DNA from: Candidatus Zhuqueibacterota bacterium
GTDB lineage: Bacteria; Zhuqueibacterota; Zhuqueibacteria; Thermofontimicrobiales; Thiofontviventaceae
Reading direction: 5' to 3'
NCBI GenBank assembly: GCA_016926625.1
Contig: JAFGOE010000069.1
Coordinates: 1 to 54,919 of the forward strand
Length of the DNA stretch: 54,919 bases
The notes beneath the pieces are model-generated. The model was not told where the DNA came from, did no database searches, and saw nothing but the letters and a program-made list of their open reading frames with translations. The position numbers and the translations under genes were made by a program. Positions 1 through 8,972 of the stretch are shown piece by piece. Numbering within the stretch: the first letter of the stretch is position 1; every line of letters begins with the position of its first letter.

Positions 1-16
1 AATAATAAAAAAATAC

Positions 17-50
17 TTGACAATTGAAAAAAAATAATTTAATTTATAAT
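17..50 (+). promoter_or_regulatory. Candidate promoter of the RpiR-type regulator gene
   Basis: TTGACA lies at 17-22 and a perfect TATAAT at 45-50. Their 22-nt spacing is too long for a standard promoter. TTGAAA at 24-29 gives a 15-nt spacer to the same TATAAT, so that box is the more credible -10 and the -35 is uncertain. The TATAAT overlaps the left arm of the first inverted repeat (47-68), which fits autorepression. Confidence 0.45.
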
Positions 51-68
51 GAAATAAATGTTTCATTA
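47..68. promoter_or_regulatory. Inverted-repeat operator O1 (candidate RpiR site)
   Basis: Perfect arms TAATGAAA / TTTCATTA are separated by 6 nt. The site overlaps the -10 box of the gene at 97-957. RpiR/MurR-type regulators bind palindromes and are often autoregulated. The assignment to this regulator is inferred from position and from the second similar site at 78-95. Confidence 0.6.
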
Positions 69-77
69 AATATAAAT

Positions 78-95
78 ATGAAATATAAATTTCAT
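78..95. promoter_or_regulatory. Inverted-repeat operator O2 (candidate RpiR site)
   Basis: Perfect arms ATGAAAT / ATTTCAT are separated by 4 nt, sharing the ATGAAA/TTTCAT core of the upstream site. The centres of the two sites are 29 bp apart. It ends one base before the ATG at 97, so bound protein would cover the region where ribosome-binding signals would lie. No Shine-Dalgarno sequence is visible there. Confidence 0.55.
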
Positions 96-96
96 T

Positions 97-957
97 ATGG
101 AATCAAAAAAAGATATTGAAAACAAGATTCTGGATGTAATCCCTCAACTATCCAATAACCAGAAGAAAGTGGCTGACTTTCTGCTGGAACATCTCCATCT
201 CGTTGCGTTACTTCCTATCAAAGATATTGCTGCAAGTGCAGATGTTAGTCAGGCATCTATCGTACGTTTCGCTAAAATGATAGGATATAAAGGATTCAAG
301 GAGCTAAAAGATGCTGTTTCGGTCATGTTAAAGAACCACATAACCCCTACAGAACGATTTCAATATGCGATGACTGAGAAGGAGAAAACGCCGGATATAT
401 TGAAATTAGTGACTCGAAATGTTATTAATAACATCAATGAAACAGTAGGATCTGTTAGTCAAACCACTTTTATCCATGTTATTGATTCGATAATCGAAGC
501 GAGACGCATTTACTGTATGGGGCAAGAGCTCTCTTACCAATTGTCACGTTTATTAACATATCTTTTAAAGCTATATGGATACGATGCACAACAGTTTTCA
601 TCAGATTTCCTCAGGTATCAGGAGCAGATTGCTTATCTGGAAGCGAATGATTTACTCATCGCATTTAGTTTTTCACCGTACTCGCGAGAAACCGTAGATG
701 CAGCATCATATGCACAGCAGCGAGGTTTAAAATTGATTGCGTTTACCGATAAAAAGACGGCTCCTATTCGAGAGTTCGCCACGTATTGTATACAAATAAA
801 AACAGATAATATTATGTTCTCGAATTCATTAGGAGCAATCACGGTAATTATAAACGCGATCGTAACTGAGTTAAATTTAAGAGACCGGGAACGTACATTG
901 CGAGCACTTAAAATCATCGAAGAGAATATAAACCTCGAAAAATATTTTATCAAATAA
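97..957 (+). CDS. RpiR/MurR-family transcriptional regulator (HTH + SIS)
   Basis: A 286-residue protein with the two-domain RpiR plan. Residues about 10-80 form the HTH_6 winged helix, with the typical IKDIAASADVSQASIVRFAK recognition segment. Residues about 120-260 form a SIS sugar-phosphate-type sensing domain, starting in IIEARRIYCMG and including LLIAFSFSPYSRETV. Family members sense phosphosugars or other small metabolites and mostly repress neighbouring catabolic genes. The start at 97 is the first ATG after the promoter and no Shine-Dalgarno is seen. The gene leads a + strand run, 13 bp before the peptidase gene, so it probably controls the peptide/cyanophycin-type genes that follow. 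Two inverted repeats in its promoter suggest autoregulation. The effector is unknown; because the neighbours are peptidases, it may not be a sugar phosphate. Confidence 0.9.
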   Translation: MESKKDIENKILDVIPQLSNNQKKVADFLLEHLHLVALLPIKDIAASADVSQASIVRFAKMIGYKGFKELKDAVSVMLKNHITPTERFQYAMTEKEKTPDILKLVTRNVINNINETVGSVSQTTFIHVIDSIIEARRIYCMGQELSYQLSRLLTYLLKLYGYDAQQFSSDFLRYQEQIAYLEANDLLIAFSFSPYSRETVDAASYAQQRGLKLIAFTDKKTAPIREFATYCIQIKTDNIMFSNSLGAITVIINAIVTELNLRDRERTLRALKIIEENINLEKYFIK

Positions 958-970
958 AAGAAAAATTAGG

Positions 971-2086
971 ATGGAATCAGATAGAAAACGAATTACAGAT
1001 ATTTTTTTAGATCTTGTGTGCATTGATGGAGTCTCGCTACATGAAAGAAAAGTAGCTGATTATGTCATTTCTTTTCTCCACAAATTAAAAATCCCGTGTT
1101 TCGAAGATGCCGCTGCTGCACGAATATCGGGTAATGCTGGTAATATCATTGCTTCTAAGAAGGGCGTTGATAATAGTAATCCGCTTCTTTTAATGGCACA
1201 CCTGGATACCGTGAGCTCTACCGCAGATTTAGTTCCTGTGGTCGAAGATGGTGTCATCAGATCCAGTGGTAATACGATACTCGGTGCAGACGATAGAGCT
1301 GGTGTAGCCATTATTCTTTATGTACTTGAGAGGTTAAGTCATCACAATGATGAGCATCGAGATATAGAGATCGTTTTCTCTGTAGCAGAGGAGTTAGGTA
1401 TGTTTGGGAGCATCGAATTAGACATAGGAAAGTTATCTTCGAAAGAAGCGATCATACTGGATTGTTCCAGACCTTTTGGTTCGTTTGTTCAATACACGCC
1501 TACGGCGATCGATTTCAACATCGATGTCTTCGGTAAGAAGTCACATTCTGCAGTGTCTCCAGAAAATGGTGTCAATGCGATCATGATGGCAGTCAATATC
1601 ATCCACAACATGCTTCCTTTAGGTCGCGTTGATGATGATACAGTTTTCAACATCGGTACAATCCATGGAGGAACCGCGGTCAATGTAGTTCCTGATGCCG
1701 TGTCCATGACTGGAGAAATTCGGTCGTTCCGAGAAGAAACCATTCAGAAACTCATCGCCAGTTTTAAGCATAACGCTGCTGAAATTTCGAAACAGTATGG
1801 TGGAAATATAGAATTCAATTACAAGACTGGCTTTCATGGATTTACGCTTGAAGATGATTTGGATATCATTCGCAAAGTAAGGAATGCTTTTAAAAATTTA
1901 AACATTGAATTGTGTCCGTTAAAATATTACGGCGGAAGCGATGCGAATATTATAAATCGAAAAGGCATAAACGCTGTGAACGTAGGCATCGGTACGATGA
2001 ATCCACATTCCTGTGATGAAACGATGCAAATCAGTGATTTATTGCTGACTGCAAATTTTGTCTTGTCCTTGTTAGAGGTACGGTAA
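971..2086 (+). CDS. M20-family metallopeptidase (PepT-like; candidate dipeptide hydrolase)
   Basis: A 371-residue protein with all expected M20 di-zinc residues: H77 and catalytic D79 in LLLMAHLDT, D107 in LGADDRAG, catalytic E140 and ligand E141 in AEELGMFG, D164, dimerisation-domain H192 in KSHSAVSP, and H346 in NPHSCDE. There is no signal peptide, so it should be cytoplasmic. It closely resembles the tripeptide-aminopeptidase/PepT group. It sits 13 bp after the RpiR gene and 3 bp before a cyanophycinase gene, almost certainly in one transcript. From memory, M20 enzymes that split the cyanophycin dipeptide beta-Asp-Arg have been described. The context makes that substrate, or another isoaspartyl dipeptide, a reasonable guess, but the sequence alone does not prove it. 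General di- or tripeptidase activity is the alternative. Confidence 0.88.
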   Translation: MESDRKRITDIFLDLVCIDGVSLHERKVADYVISFLHKLKIPCFEDAAAARISGNAGNIIASKKGVDNSNPLLLMAHLDTVSSTADLVPVVEDGVIRSSGNTILGADDRAGVAIILYVLERLSHHNDEHRDIEIVFSVAEELGMFGSIELDIGKLSSKEAIILDCSRPFGSFVQYTPTAIDFNIDVFGKKSHSAVSPENGVNAIMMAVNIIHNMLPLGRVDDDTVFNIGTIHGGTAVNVVPDAVSMTGEIRSFREETIQKLIASFKHNAAEISKQYGGNIEFNYKTGFHGFTLEDDLDIIRKVRNAFKNLNIELCPLKYYGGSDANIINRKGINAVNVGIGTMNPHSCDETMQISDLLLTANFVLSLLEVR

Positions 2087-2089
2087 GTT

Positions 2090-2941
2090 ATGTTTAGAAA
2101 GATGTTTATCTTTATCCCATTGCTTTTCAATCTGCTACATTGTTCACCCCAACAGTCGGGTCGCGGGCATCTATTGATAATTGGAGGTGGAAGTAAACCG
2201 ATAGCTGCAATCGAACAATTTATCGATTACTGTCATGGTGAAAGCATACTGATCATAACATCGGCTAGCGGAATCCCTGATGAAGTCGGTCCTGAAACTG
2301 TAAATTTGTTCAAGGAAGTTGGCGCCAATAATGTCAGCTATCTGCATATCGCAGATTCAACAGAGGCGAATTCTGATAGCGTGGTATCGAAAATAAAGGA
2401 AGCCCGTGGCATCTTTTTTACCGGAGGTGTCCAATCACGATTGATGGACAAATTAGGAAACACCAAAACTAGTGCTGAAATTTTGCAGAAGTACGCTCGG
2501 GGAAATGGGATAATTGGCGGTACCAGTGCAGGTGCAGCCGTGATGTCTTCGATCATGATTACCGGAGATGGAGATTTTAACATCCTCAAGAAAGATAACA
2601 TTGTCACAGCCGACGGATTTGGATTCTTACACCATTGTATTATCGATCAACATTTTGTGAGACTGCGGCGCAATAATCGTTTGCTAAGTCTGGTGATTGA
2701 ACATGGTCTCCCCGGGATCGGTGTCGATGAAGCAACGGCAATTTTCTATCATCCGGATGACACTTTCGACGTTTATGGAGAAGGTTCCGTAATTGTTTAT
2801 GATCCGAGACACAGTAAACAACCAAAAACTGGAGAACTCCACAATTTAGCGATTGCTGATTTGAGACTCAGTGTTCTGAGCGCAGGTCATTCATTCGATT
2901 TAAAACGAGGTAAATTTGTCGAAAAATATCATGGCAAATAA
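2090..2941 (+). CDS. Cyanophycinase-family serine peptidase (S51), exported
   Basis: A 283-residue S51 peptidase. Visible family marks are LLIIGGGSK near residue 28, FFTGGVQSRL near 109, the nucleophile elbow GGTSAGA with Ser146, the DQHF motif with His188, and GIGVDEATA. Cyanophycinases use this Ser/His set to cut multi-L-arginyl-poly-L-aspartate to beta-Asp-Arg dipeptides. Other S51 members are dipeptidase E or isoaspartyl-type enzymes. The N-terminus (basic, then hydrophobic, then LLHC18) looks like a signal peptide, possibly a lipoprotein signal. His before the Cys is atypical of a lipobox, so lipidation is uncertain. The usual GGDQ is GGVQ here. It follows the M20 gene by 3 bp, implying a coupled operon. 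Substrate is inferred from family and neighbours. Confidence 0.85.
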   Translation: MFRKMFIFIPLLFNLLHCSPQQSGRGHLLIIGGGSKPIAAIEQFIDYCHGESILIITSASGIPDEVGPETVNLFKEVGANNVSYLHIADSTEANSDSVVSKIKEARGIFFTGGVQSRLMDKLGNTKTSAEILQKYARGNGIIGGTSAGAAVMSSIMITGDGDFNILKKDNIVTADGFGFLHHCIIDQHFVRLRRNNRLLSLVIEHGLPGIGVDEATAIFYHPDDTFDVYGEGSVIVYDPRHSKQPKTGELHNLAIADLRLSVLSAGHSFDLKRGKFVEKYHGK

Positions 2942-3070
2942 ATTTACCGCAAGGGAAATATGTCGCTTTAATAATCGCTTTTATACAATTTCCTTCAGCT
3001 TTGTGTTGTAATCCTGGCGATTTTTAAGTCGTTATATAAAAATAATTAAAGTAAACCGACCTCCTTACAT

Positions 3071-4462
3071 ATGCAAAAAATTAAATTACCACACACACTG
3101 GCGCTAATTTTTATTATCATGCTTTTCACTGCCGTGTTGACATGGATTATACCCGGGGGTAAATACGAACGTTCTGTGACAGATGATATGCGCGAGGTGG
3201 TGATTAGCGACTCGTTCCAGTATGTTCGAAATCAGCCCCAGGGTATCTTCGCCATATTGAAATCGCCTATCAGAGGTATTCAAGAGACGGCGCAGATTAT
3301 CGGGTTCATTTTAATCATCGGTGGTGTCTTTGCGATTATTCAACATACGGGAGCAATCACTGCTTCGATACAGAAGCTAAGCCATATTTTACATCACAGA
3401 GAGCGAATAGTGATACCGGCCGGCATGTGTATGTTCTCAATTTTCGGCGCTGTTTTCGGGATGAGTGAGGAAGTAATCCCGTTTGTTCTTATTTTTATTC
3501 CGTTGTCGTTGGCTCTTGGATACGATAGTCTCGTCGGAGTGTCGATTCCTTTTTTAGGAGCAGGTTTAGGATTTGCAGGTGCTATGTTAAATCCTTTCAC
3601 TGTCGGTATTGCTCAGGGGATTGCCGAATTACCGTTGTTTTCGGGATTGATCTACAGATTATTTGTCTGGCTTATTGTGACCTGCATTGGAATACTTCTA
3701 GTCATGCGTTATGCACGGCGAATCAAAGAAACTCCAAAGCTGAGCCCTGTATATGAGATTGATGAAGGACGGGATAGATCTTTCGCTGACACATCAATAA
3801 ACAGTATGAGGTTGGATACCAGGAAAAAAATTGTCATGATTTCTATGATCATAGTGATCATTGTCATGATTTTTGGAGTCATGAAATACAGTTGGTTCAT
3901 CCAGGAAATCGCCGCTTTATTTCTGGGCTTGGGATTAGTAAGTGGATTGGTAGGCAAACTTTCGATCAATGACATTGCCACTAAATTTGTCGATGGTGCG
4001 AAAGACCTGATAGGTGCGGCGTTGGTCGTGGGTTTCGCGAGGACGATACTTATTATCGCTGAAGATGGTATGGTCATCGATACAATCATGTACCAGCTAT
4101 CGAGTTTGATTTCAAATTTTCATCCGGTTCTCGCTGCCCAGTCGATGTTTATACTACAAACGCTTGTTAACTTTTTCGTTCCGTCCGGAAGTGGGCAGGC
4201 TGCACTAACCATGCCGATTATGGCACCGCTTTCTGACCTCATCGGAGTTACGAGACAGACTGTTGTACTTGCCTTCCAGATGGGAGATGGGTTCACCAAT
4301 ATGATTATTCCGACTTCGGGCGTCACTATGGGAGTCTTAGGGATTGCAAAAATTCCCTGGAACCTGTGGGCGAAATGGCTTTTAACGATAGAAATTCTAT
4401 TGTTCATCACTGGCCTTCTATTGTTGATCCCTGCTGTGTTAATACACTGGGGACCATATTAA
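3071..4462 (+). CDS. YfcC/DcuC-family inner-membrane carrier (amino acid or C4-dicarboxylate)
   Basis: A 463-residue polytopic protein with about 11-12 hydrophobic segments. It starts with the YfcC hallmark KLPHTLALIF followed by TWIIPGGKYER, and carries FGMSEEVIPFV and FVPSGSGQAALTMPIMAPL in the re-entrant regions. The family (PF03606) covers putative basic-amino-acid antiporters and dicarboxylate carriers. In this locus an arginine, ornithine or aspartate exchange would close a cyanophycin pathway, but that is inference. The start is set by the conserved N-terminus. Instead of a Shine-Dalgarno, the leader carries CCTCC at 3060-3064. A 129-bp gap separates it from the cyanophycinase gene, so it may have its own promoter, although none was convincing. 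Confidence 0.85.
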   Translation: MQKIKLPHTLALIFIIMLFTAVLTWIIPGGKYERSVTDDMREVVISDSFQYVRNQPQGIFAILKSPIRGIQETAQIIGFILIIGGVFAIIQHTGAITASIQKLSHILHHRERIVIPAGMCMFSIFGAVFGMSEEVIPFVLIFIPLSLALGYDSLVGVSIPFLGAGLGFAGAMLNPFTVGIAQGIAELPLFSGLIYRLFVWLIVTCIGILLVMRYARRIKETPKLSPVYEIDEGRDRSFADTSINSMRLDTRKKIVMISMIIVIIVMIFGVMKYSWFIQEIAALFLGLGLVSGLVGKLSINDIATKFVDGAKDLIGAALVVGFARTILIIAEDGMVIDTIMYQLSSLISNFHPVLAAQSMFILQTLVNFFVPSGSGQAALTMPIMAPLSDLIGVTRQTVVLAFQMGDGFTNMIIPTSGVTMGVLGIAKIPWNLWAKWLLTIEILLFITGLLLLIPAVLIHWGPY

Positions 4463-4502
4463 TGGATTTATTTTAGAATTGTACTAATTTTTGGAGGGAT
4501 TG

Positions 4503-7016
4503 ATGTTAAAAAAAATTACTCTTTTCACATTCATGATCCTCATTTCATTACCGATCGTAACATTTGCGGATAATTATGGTAAAATAACCGGCACGATCAC
4601 CGATATGGAAACCAGGGAGGCATTAGTCGGAGTCAATGTAATGATCGAAGGGACCTCGCTGGGCGCTGCTACCGATTTAAACGGTAATTTTATCATCCTT
4701 CAGGTTCCTCCAGGTACGTATGATCTACGGATCGACGCCCTGGGTTACAAGCGAGTGTTAGTGAAGGATGTCGTTGTTCGAGTGAATCGTATCGCTTATT
4801 CGGACGTTACGATGTCTCAGACCGCATTAGATATGGAGGAAATCCTGGTTATTGCTGAGCGGCCAGTCGTTGAAAAAGACATTACCGCTACCTTGCGCAG
4901 CGTAACCTCGGATGATATCGATAAGCTTCCGACAACAACGATTACGGATGTCATACGAACTCAGCCTGGTGTGGTTAATTCAGGAGGACTACACTTTAGG
5001 GGAGGTCGTTCAGGCGAGGTTACCTATTTTGTCGATGGTGTCCCGTTGATAAATCCCCTGACATCTGATTTTTCCTATCGACCTTCGGAAGTGATTACCA
5101 GGGATGCGATTTCTGAAATGCAGGTCATCAGCGGTACTTACAGTGCGGAATATGGAAACTCGATGAGTGGAATCATAAATATCACCACGAAAGAAGGAGG
5201 CAATGAAATTAGTGCCAATTTTAATGTGAAATCATCTGCTGCCGGGTTTGAGCAAGCCAGTGTAGATAATAATCGAAACGTGGTGCGGGGAACTCTTAGC
5301 GGTCCAGTTTTTAGTCCCAAAACAAACTTTTTCATCTCGGCGAATTATGATGATCGGGACAATTATTTGCCCTGGGGATATCGAACAGAAAATAACTATT
5401 TTGTTAAATTAACAGATCGTCATTTCACCGATATTAAATTGACAGGGAGTTTTAATTATTCCAAGGGTAAACGAAAAAATTATAGTCACTCCTGGAAGTA
5501 TATCGAAGATCAATATTGGTATGAACCGAATACCGAATCGTATACCGCTGCACTCGGATTTACCCATACACTGACGAGCAGACTATATTACAATATGACT
5601 CTTTATTATAATTATTATCATTATAATTCAGGAGATTACGACTATGACGTGCTGACGCCAGAATATAAACGCGATGAAAAAAAAGAGTTTTATACATTTG
5701 CCTATGTGGCCAGTTATCAGGAAGACGCTCAGCGAACGATTGGTCTAAAGGGGGATGTACTTTGGCAAGCGAACACGCATAATGAATTAAAAGTTGGTTT
5801 CGAAGTGCGCGTCAACGATGTGTCACGTTTCTACATTTCTTCACCTTTTTATGATGATCACATACTGGATGATTACAACAAACAACCAAAAGAAGTAGCT
5901 GCTTATATTCAGGATAAAATTAATTTTTCGAGTATTATCCTCAGCGCCGGCTTGCGGTTCGATTTGACAGATCCTAATTCAAACTACTGGCCATCGCCAT
6001 ACGATGCATTCAATAACAATCAGTCTGCGTTCAGCTCGGCCGATATCCATACTCAGCTGAGTCCGCGACTAGGAATTTCGTATCCGGTCACCGACAAAAC
6101 CGTATTCCATTTTGGTTACGGTCATTATTTTCAGCGGCCATCTTATGAATTCATCTATAAAGCGATTACCGATAAAAATTACGATCAAAACATCGTCATG
6201 AATCTGAAAACCGGCAACGGTCGTTTTGGGAATCCGAACTTGAAGCCTGAGAAATCGATTGAATATGAATTTGGGTTGAGTCATCAGCTGGTAAGCGATT
6301 TCTTGTTTAATATCTCTGTCTATAGTAAAAAATATATAAATTTGTTAGGAACGAGAACCTTTTTCGCTGGTACAAAGGCTGATATCTGGGAAACATACAC
6401 AATCCATATCAATGAGGATTTTGCTTATAACAATGGACTCGAAATTCAATTGAAGAAATTGCGCGGAACAAATCTGTTTGGAGAAATTAATTACACCTAC
6501 GCTGTCGCTGAAGGGAGCAGTTCCGGACCACTCAAACGAGTCGGTGTGGAGGATGCAAACAGGCAAACCCTAAAATATTTCCCTCTCGATTTTGATCAGC
6601 GACATAGTCTGAACGCTTATGTAACATTGAGATTTAATAATGATCAGGGTCCGAATATATCAGGAGTTCATTTATTAGAAAATTTCAGGACATCACTGCT
6701 TTTCCAATATGGTAGCGGCTTGCCTTATACCAAAGGAGTACGAGGGGCAACCGAACCCTATGAAGAAAATAATATGCGCTTGCCTGAAAATTGGACACTC
6801 GATCTAAAAATCGATCGCCCGTTTCGTGTTGGCTCCTTCTCTGCAACTCCTTACCTGGAAATTTTTAATCTGACTGATCGTAAGAACGTCGTCTATGTGG
6901 ATCCGTTCACCGGAAAACCAGATGCAAGTATAGGAAGATCGTATGAATATGCAGCTAACCCTGAAAACTGGGGTCCTCCACGTATTATTTATCTGGGGAT
7001 AATAATTAACTATTAA
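4503..7016 (+). CDS. TonB-dependent outer-membrane receptor with N-terminal carboxypeptidase-regulatory-like domain
   Basis: An 837-residue outer-membrane receptor. A signal peptide (residues 1-22, ending FADN) is followed by a CarboxypepD_reg-like beta-sandwich (GKITGTITDMETREALVGVN, about 25-105), a TonB-type segment and plug (IRTQPGVV, GLHFRGGRSGEV, VDGVPLINP, SAEYGNSMSGIINITTKEGG), then a long beta-barrel ending in an aromatic residue (IIINY). An upstream in-frame TTG at 4491 lies on the ribosome site itself; GGAGGG at 4493-4498 sets the ATG at 4503. It is followed 20 bp later by a T9SS-secreted protein and then a PorV-family gene. No SusD-like gene is present. Substrate unknown; peptides or polymer fragments would fit the flanking peptidases. 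Confidence 0.9.
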   Translation: MLKKITLFTFMILISLPIVTFADNYGKITGTITDMETREALVGVNVMIEGTSLGAATDLNGNFIILQVPPGTYDLRIDALGYKRVLVKDVVVRVNRIAYSDVTMSQTALDMEEILVIAERPVVEKDITATLRSVTSDDIDKLPTTTITDVIRTQPGVVNSGGLHFRGGRSGEVTYFVDGVPLINPLTSDFSYRPSEVITRDAISEMQVISGTYSAEYGNSMSGIINITTKEGGNEISANFNVKSSAAGFEQASVDNNRNVVRGTLSGPVFSPKTNFFISANYDDRDNYLPWGYRTENNYFVKLTDRHFTDIKLTGSFNYSKGKRKNYSHSWKYIEDQYWYEPNTESYTAALGFTHTLTSRLYYNMTLYYNYYHYNSGDYDYDVLTPEYKRDEKKEFYTFAYVASYQEDAQRTIGLKGDVLWQANTHNELKVGFEVRVNDVSRFYISSPFYDDHILDDYNKQPKEVAAYIQDKINFSSIILSAGLRFDLTDPNSNYWPSPYDAFNNNQSAFSSADIHTQLSPRLGISYPVTDKTVFHFGYGHYFQRPSYEFIYKAITDKNYDQNIVMNLKTGNGRFGNPNLKPEKSIEYEFGLSHQLVSDFLFNISVYSKKYINLLGTRTFFAGTKADIWETYTIHINEDFAYNNGLEIQLKKLRGTNLFGEINYTYAVAEGSSSGPLKRVGVEDANRQTLKYFPLDFDQRHSLNAYVTLRFNNDQGPNISGVHLLENFRTSLLFQYGSGLPYTKGVRGATEPYEENNMRLPENWTLDLKIDRPFRVGSFSATPYLEIFNLTDRKNVVYVDPFTGKPDASIGRSYEYAANPENWGPPRIIYLGIIINY

Positions 7017-7036
7017 TCCAGTCGAGGTGACTATTT

Positions 7037-8950
7037 ATGAATGAAATCAAGAAAATAATGACAATAATAGGATTAATCAGTGCACTCTTGCTCACCATCA
7101 ACTACCATACGGTAGAAGCGGGTTTGAAAGACCGAGCCTTTGCAACTCATAATGTCGGGAAAGTTGGTTTTTTCACAACCAATATTGGTCAATTCTATCC
7201 CTATGGTGGTCAATTCGAAAAAACGCTGGAATATCCTATCAACTCCGGTCATATCTGTATGTACCGACAGTGCCTGATGATTGGCGTCCCGGTCAATGTG
7301 GTCAGTGCCGCAGATGGACGTTTCGAAGAATTTGATGCCGTCGGTGGATATAACGCCGGTAAGGCTGAGATCGCCATGAGCGATAATCCGTTAACCTGGC
7401 CTGATTGGGGTTGGCCAGTGCAAGATGAACAGGGCAATCCTATCATCATTTCCCAACAGGAAAGTTTTTGTGTTTACAGCGATTCAACCAATTGGCGTTA
7501 TTATAACAATCATGAACAGGATAAATTGCTTGATTTGAGAGTTCATCAGACTATTCATAGCTGGGGGGTCCCTGGCGCCGATAAATTCATTGTATTGAAA
7601 TTCGAAATAGAGAATAAGAGTGAAATTCCTTATGAGGATTTATATTTCAATTTTTACAGTGATCTCGATATCGGAGGCATCTCCAATGACGCAAACGAAT
7701 GGGCCGATGATTGTATAGATTTTGACGTGGAGCGCCGCCTGATCTATTTCTATGATTCTGATAATTACAGTAACGACTGGGAGGAGCCTGATCCTTTTCT
7801 TGCCGGAATATCCTTCCTGGAAACACCAAACGATATGGGAATAACAGACTGGCATTGGATCGATGTCACCATCGATGAAGTCGCCGTCAATAGTGCATTC
7901 TGGGATTCAGTAAGCTATTATTTAATGCGAAGTGATACCTCCTTCTTTCATGATCATCCTGATCTCGATGTTGATGATTACTTTCACCTTGGTGAAAATC
8001 CCATAAATGGAACTCATTATGACGATCCCCAAAGCACACGAATTCAGGATGATGAGGGGAATTTAGTCGGCGGTGCCATGGTTGCGTATATTTGTAATGG
8101 TCCTGTCAATATTCAAGCAAAAGAAAAAGTACAATATGTTGTCGGTATCATCGTCGCTGATACCAAAGAAGAGTTAATAGAGCTCAATGATCAATTATGG
8201 TATTATTATGAAGATGGATTCAATATTCCGACAGTTCCTAATCCTGTCGTTGAAGCCGAATCCTCGGATCGTTCAGTTACACTGTACTGGAGTAACCTGC
8301 TAGATGCCACATACGTCAATCCGGTAAATGATATCAACGATTTAGAAGGTTATCTGATCTATCGAACTACGGATCAGACGTTGAAAGACTGGGCAGTACT
8401 CGATACGATTCCGATGCAATTTAAAAATGACACGACTATCATGGCGCGTGCATATCAGTTCGCTGATATAAATGTCTTCAACGGATTTAACTATTTTTAC
8501 AATGTTTCAGCTTATCGTACGGGCCTCACCGGTAAATTAGAAGAATCTATTCGACTCTCTGATATTAATAACATAACAAATCAGGAGAATGCAATTTCAA
8601 TAACACCGATGACTCAAGCAGCAGCTACTGCTGGCGATATCGAAAAGATAAAAGTCGTTCCGAACCCTTACATTGTCTCGGCTGCATGGGATGAAGCACG
8701 TCTTGGCAATTCGCCGTTTGGAGAGCCGATACGGAATCTTGCCTTTACCCACCTTCCGAGTCCCTGTACGATAAAAATATTTACAGTAGACGGCGACCTT
8801 ATCAACACGATTTACCACGACAATTCCACCGGACGAGAAGAATGGAACCTGTTGACTTCTGAAAATCGGCCTGTGGTCTCAGGAATCTATTTCTATCATG
8901 TTGACTCTGAATTAGGGGAAAAAGTCGGTCGTTTTGCGATCATTCGATAA
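7037..8950 (+). CDS. Secreted T9SS cargo protein of unknown function, possible receptor partner
   Basis: A 637-residue protein with a signal peptide (hydrophobic stretch about 7-28). The large N-terminal part (about 35-400) contains many Trp, Tyr and Asp residues and no family I can name. A fibronectin-III-like module follows (about 410-510: DRSVTLYWSNLLDATYVNP, FNYFYNVSAYR). The C-terminus is a T9SS-type sorting domain of the IKVVPNPYIV class ending SGIYFYHVDSELGEKVGRFA. It is preceded by a good ribosome site (GAGGTGA) and lies 20 bp after the TonB receptor gene and 22 bp before the PorV-family gene. A surface-exposed protein co-transcribed with a TonB receptor may do what SusD lids do in Bacteroidetes. 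That role is inference. Confidence 0.8.
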   Translation: MNEIKKIMTIIGLISALLLTINYHTVEAGLKDRAFATHNVGKVGFFTTNIGQFYPYGGQFEKTLEYPINSGHICMYRQCLMIGVPVNVVSAADGRFEEFDAVGGYNAGKAEIAMSDNPLTWPDWGWPVQDEQGNPIIISQQESFCVYSDSTNWRYYNNHEQDKLLDLRVHQTIHSWGVPGADKFIVLKFEIENKSEIPYEDLYFNFYSDLDIGGISNDANEWADDCIDFDVERRLIYFYDSDNYSNDWEEPDPFLAGISFLETPNDMGITDWHWIDVTIDEVAVNSAFWDSVSYYLMRSDTSFFHDHPDLDVDDYFHLGENPINGTHYDDPQSTRIQDDEGNLVGGAMVAYICNGPVNIQAKEKVQYVVGIIVADTKEELIELNDQLWYYYEDGFNIPTVPNPVVEAESSDRSVTLYWSNLLDATYVNPVNDINDLEGYLIYRTTDQTLKDWAVLDTIPMQFKNDTTIMARAYQFADINVFNGFNYFYNVSAYRTGLTGKLEESIRLSDINNITNQENAISITPMTQAAATAGDIEKIKVVPNPYIVSAAWDEARLGNSPFGEPIRNLAFTHLPSPCTIKIFTVDGDLINTIYHDNSTGREEWNLLTSENRPVVSGIYFYHVDSELGEKVGRFAIIR

Positions 8951-8972
8951 TCTAAATTTGAGGATTCATAAA

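Noticed and set aside
3060-3064. CCTCC directly upstream of the YfcC gene as an anti-Shine-Dalgarno control element
   Set aside because: There is no Shine-Dalgarno in this leader for it to sequester, so it is probably chance.
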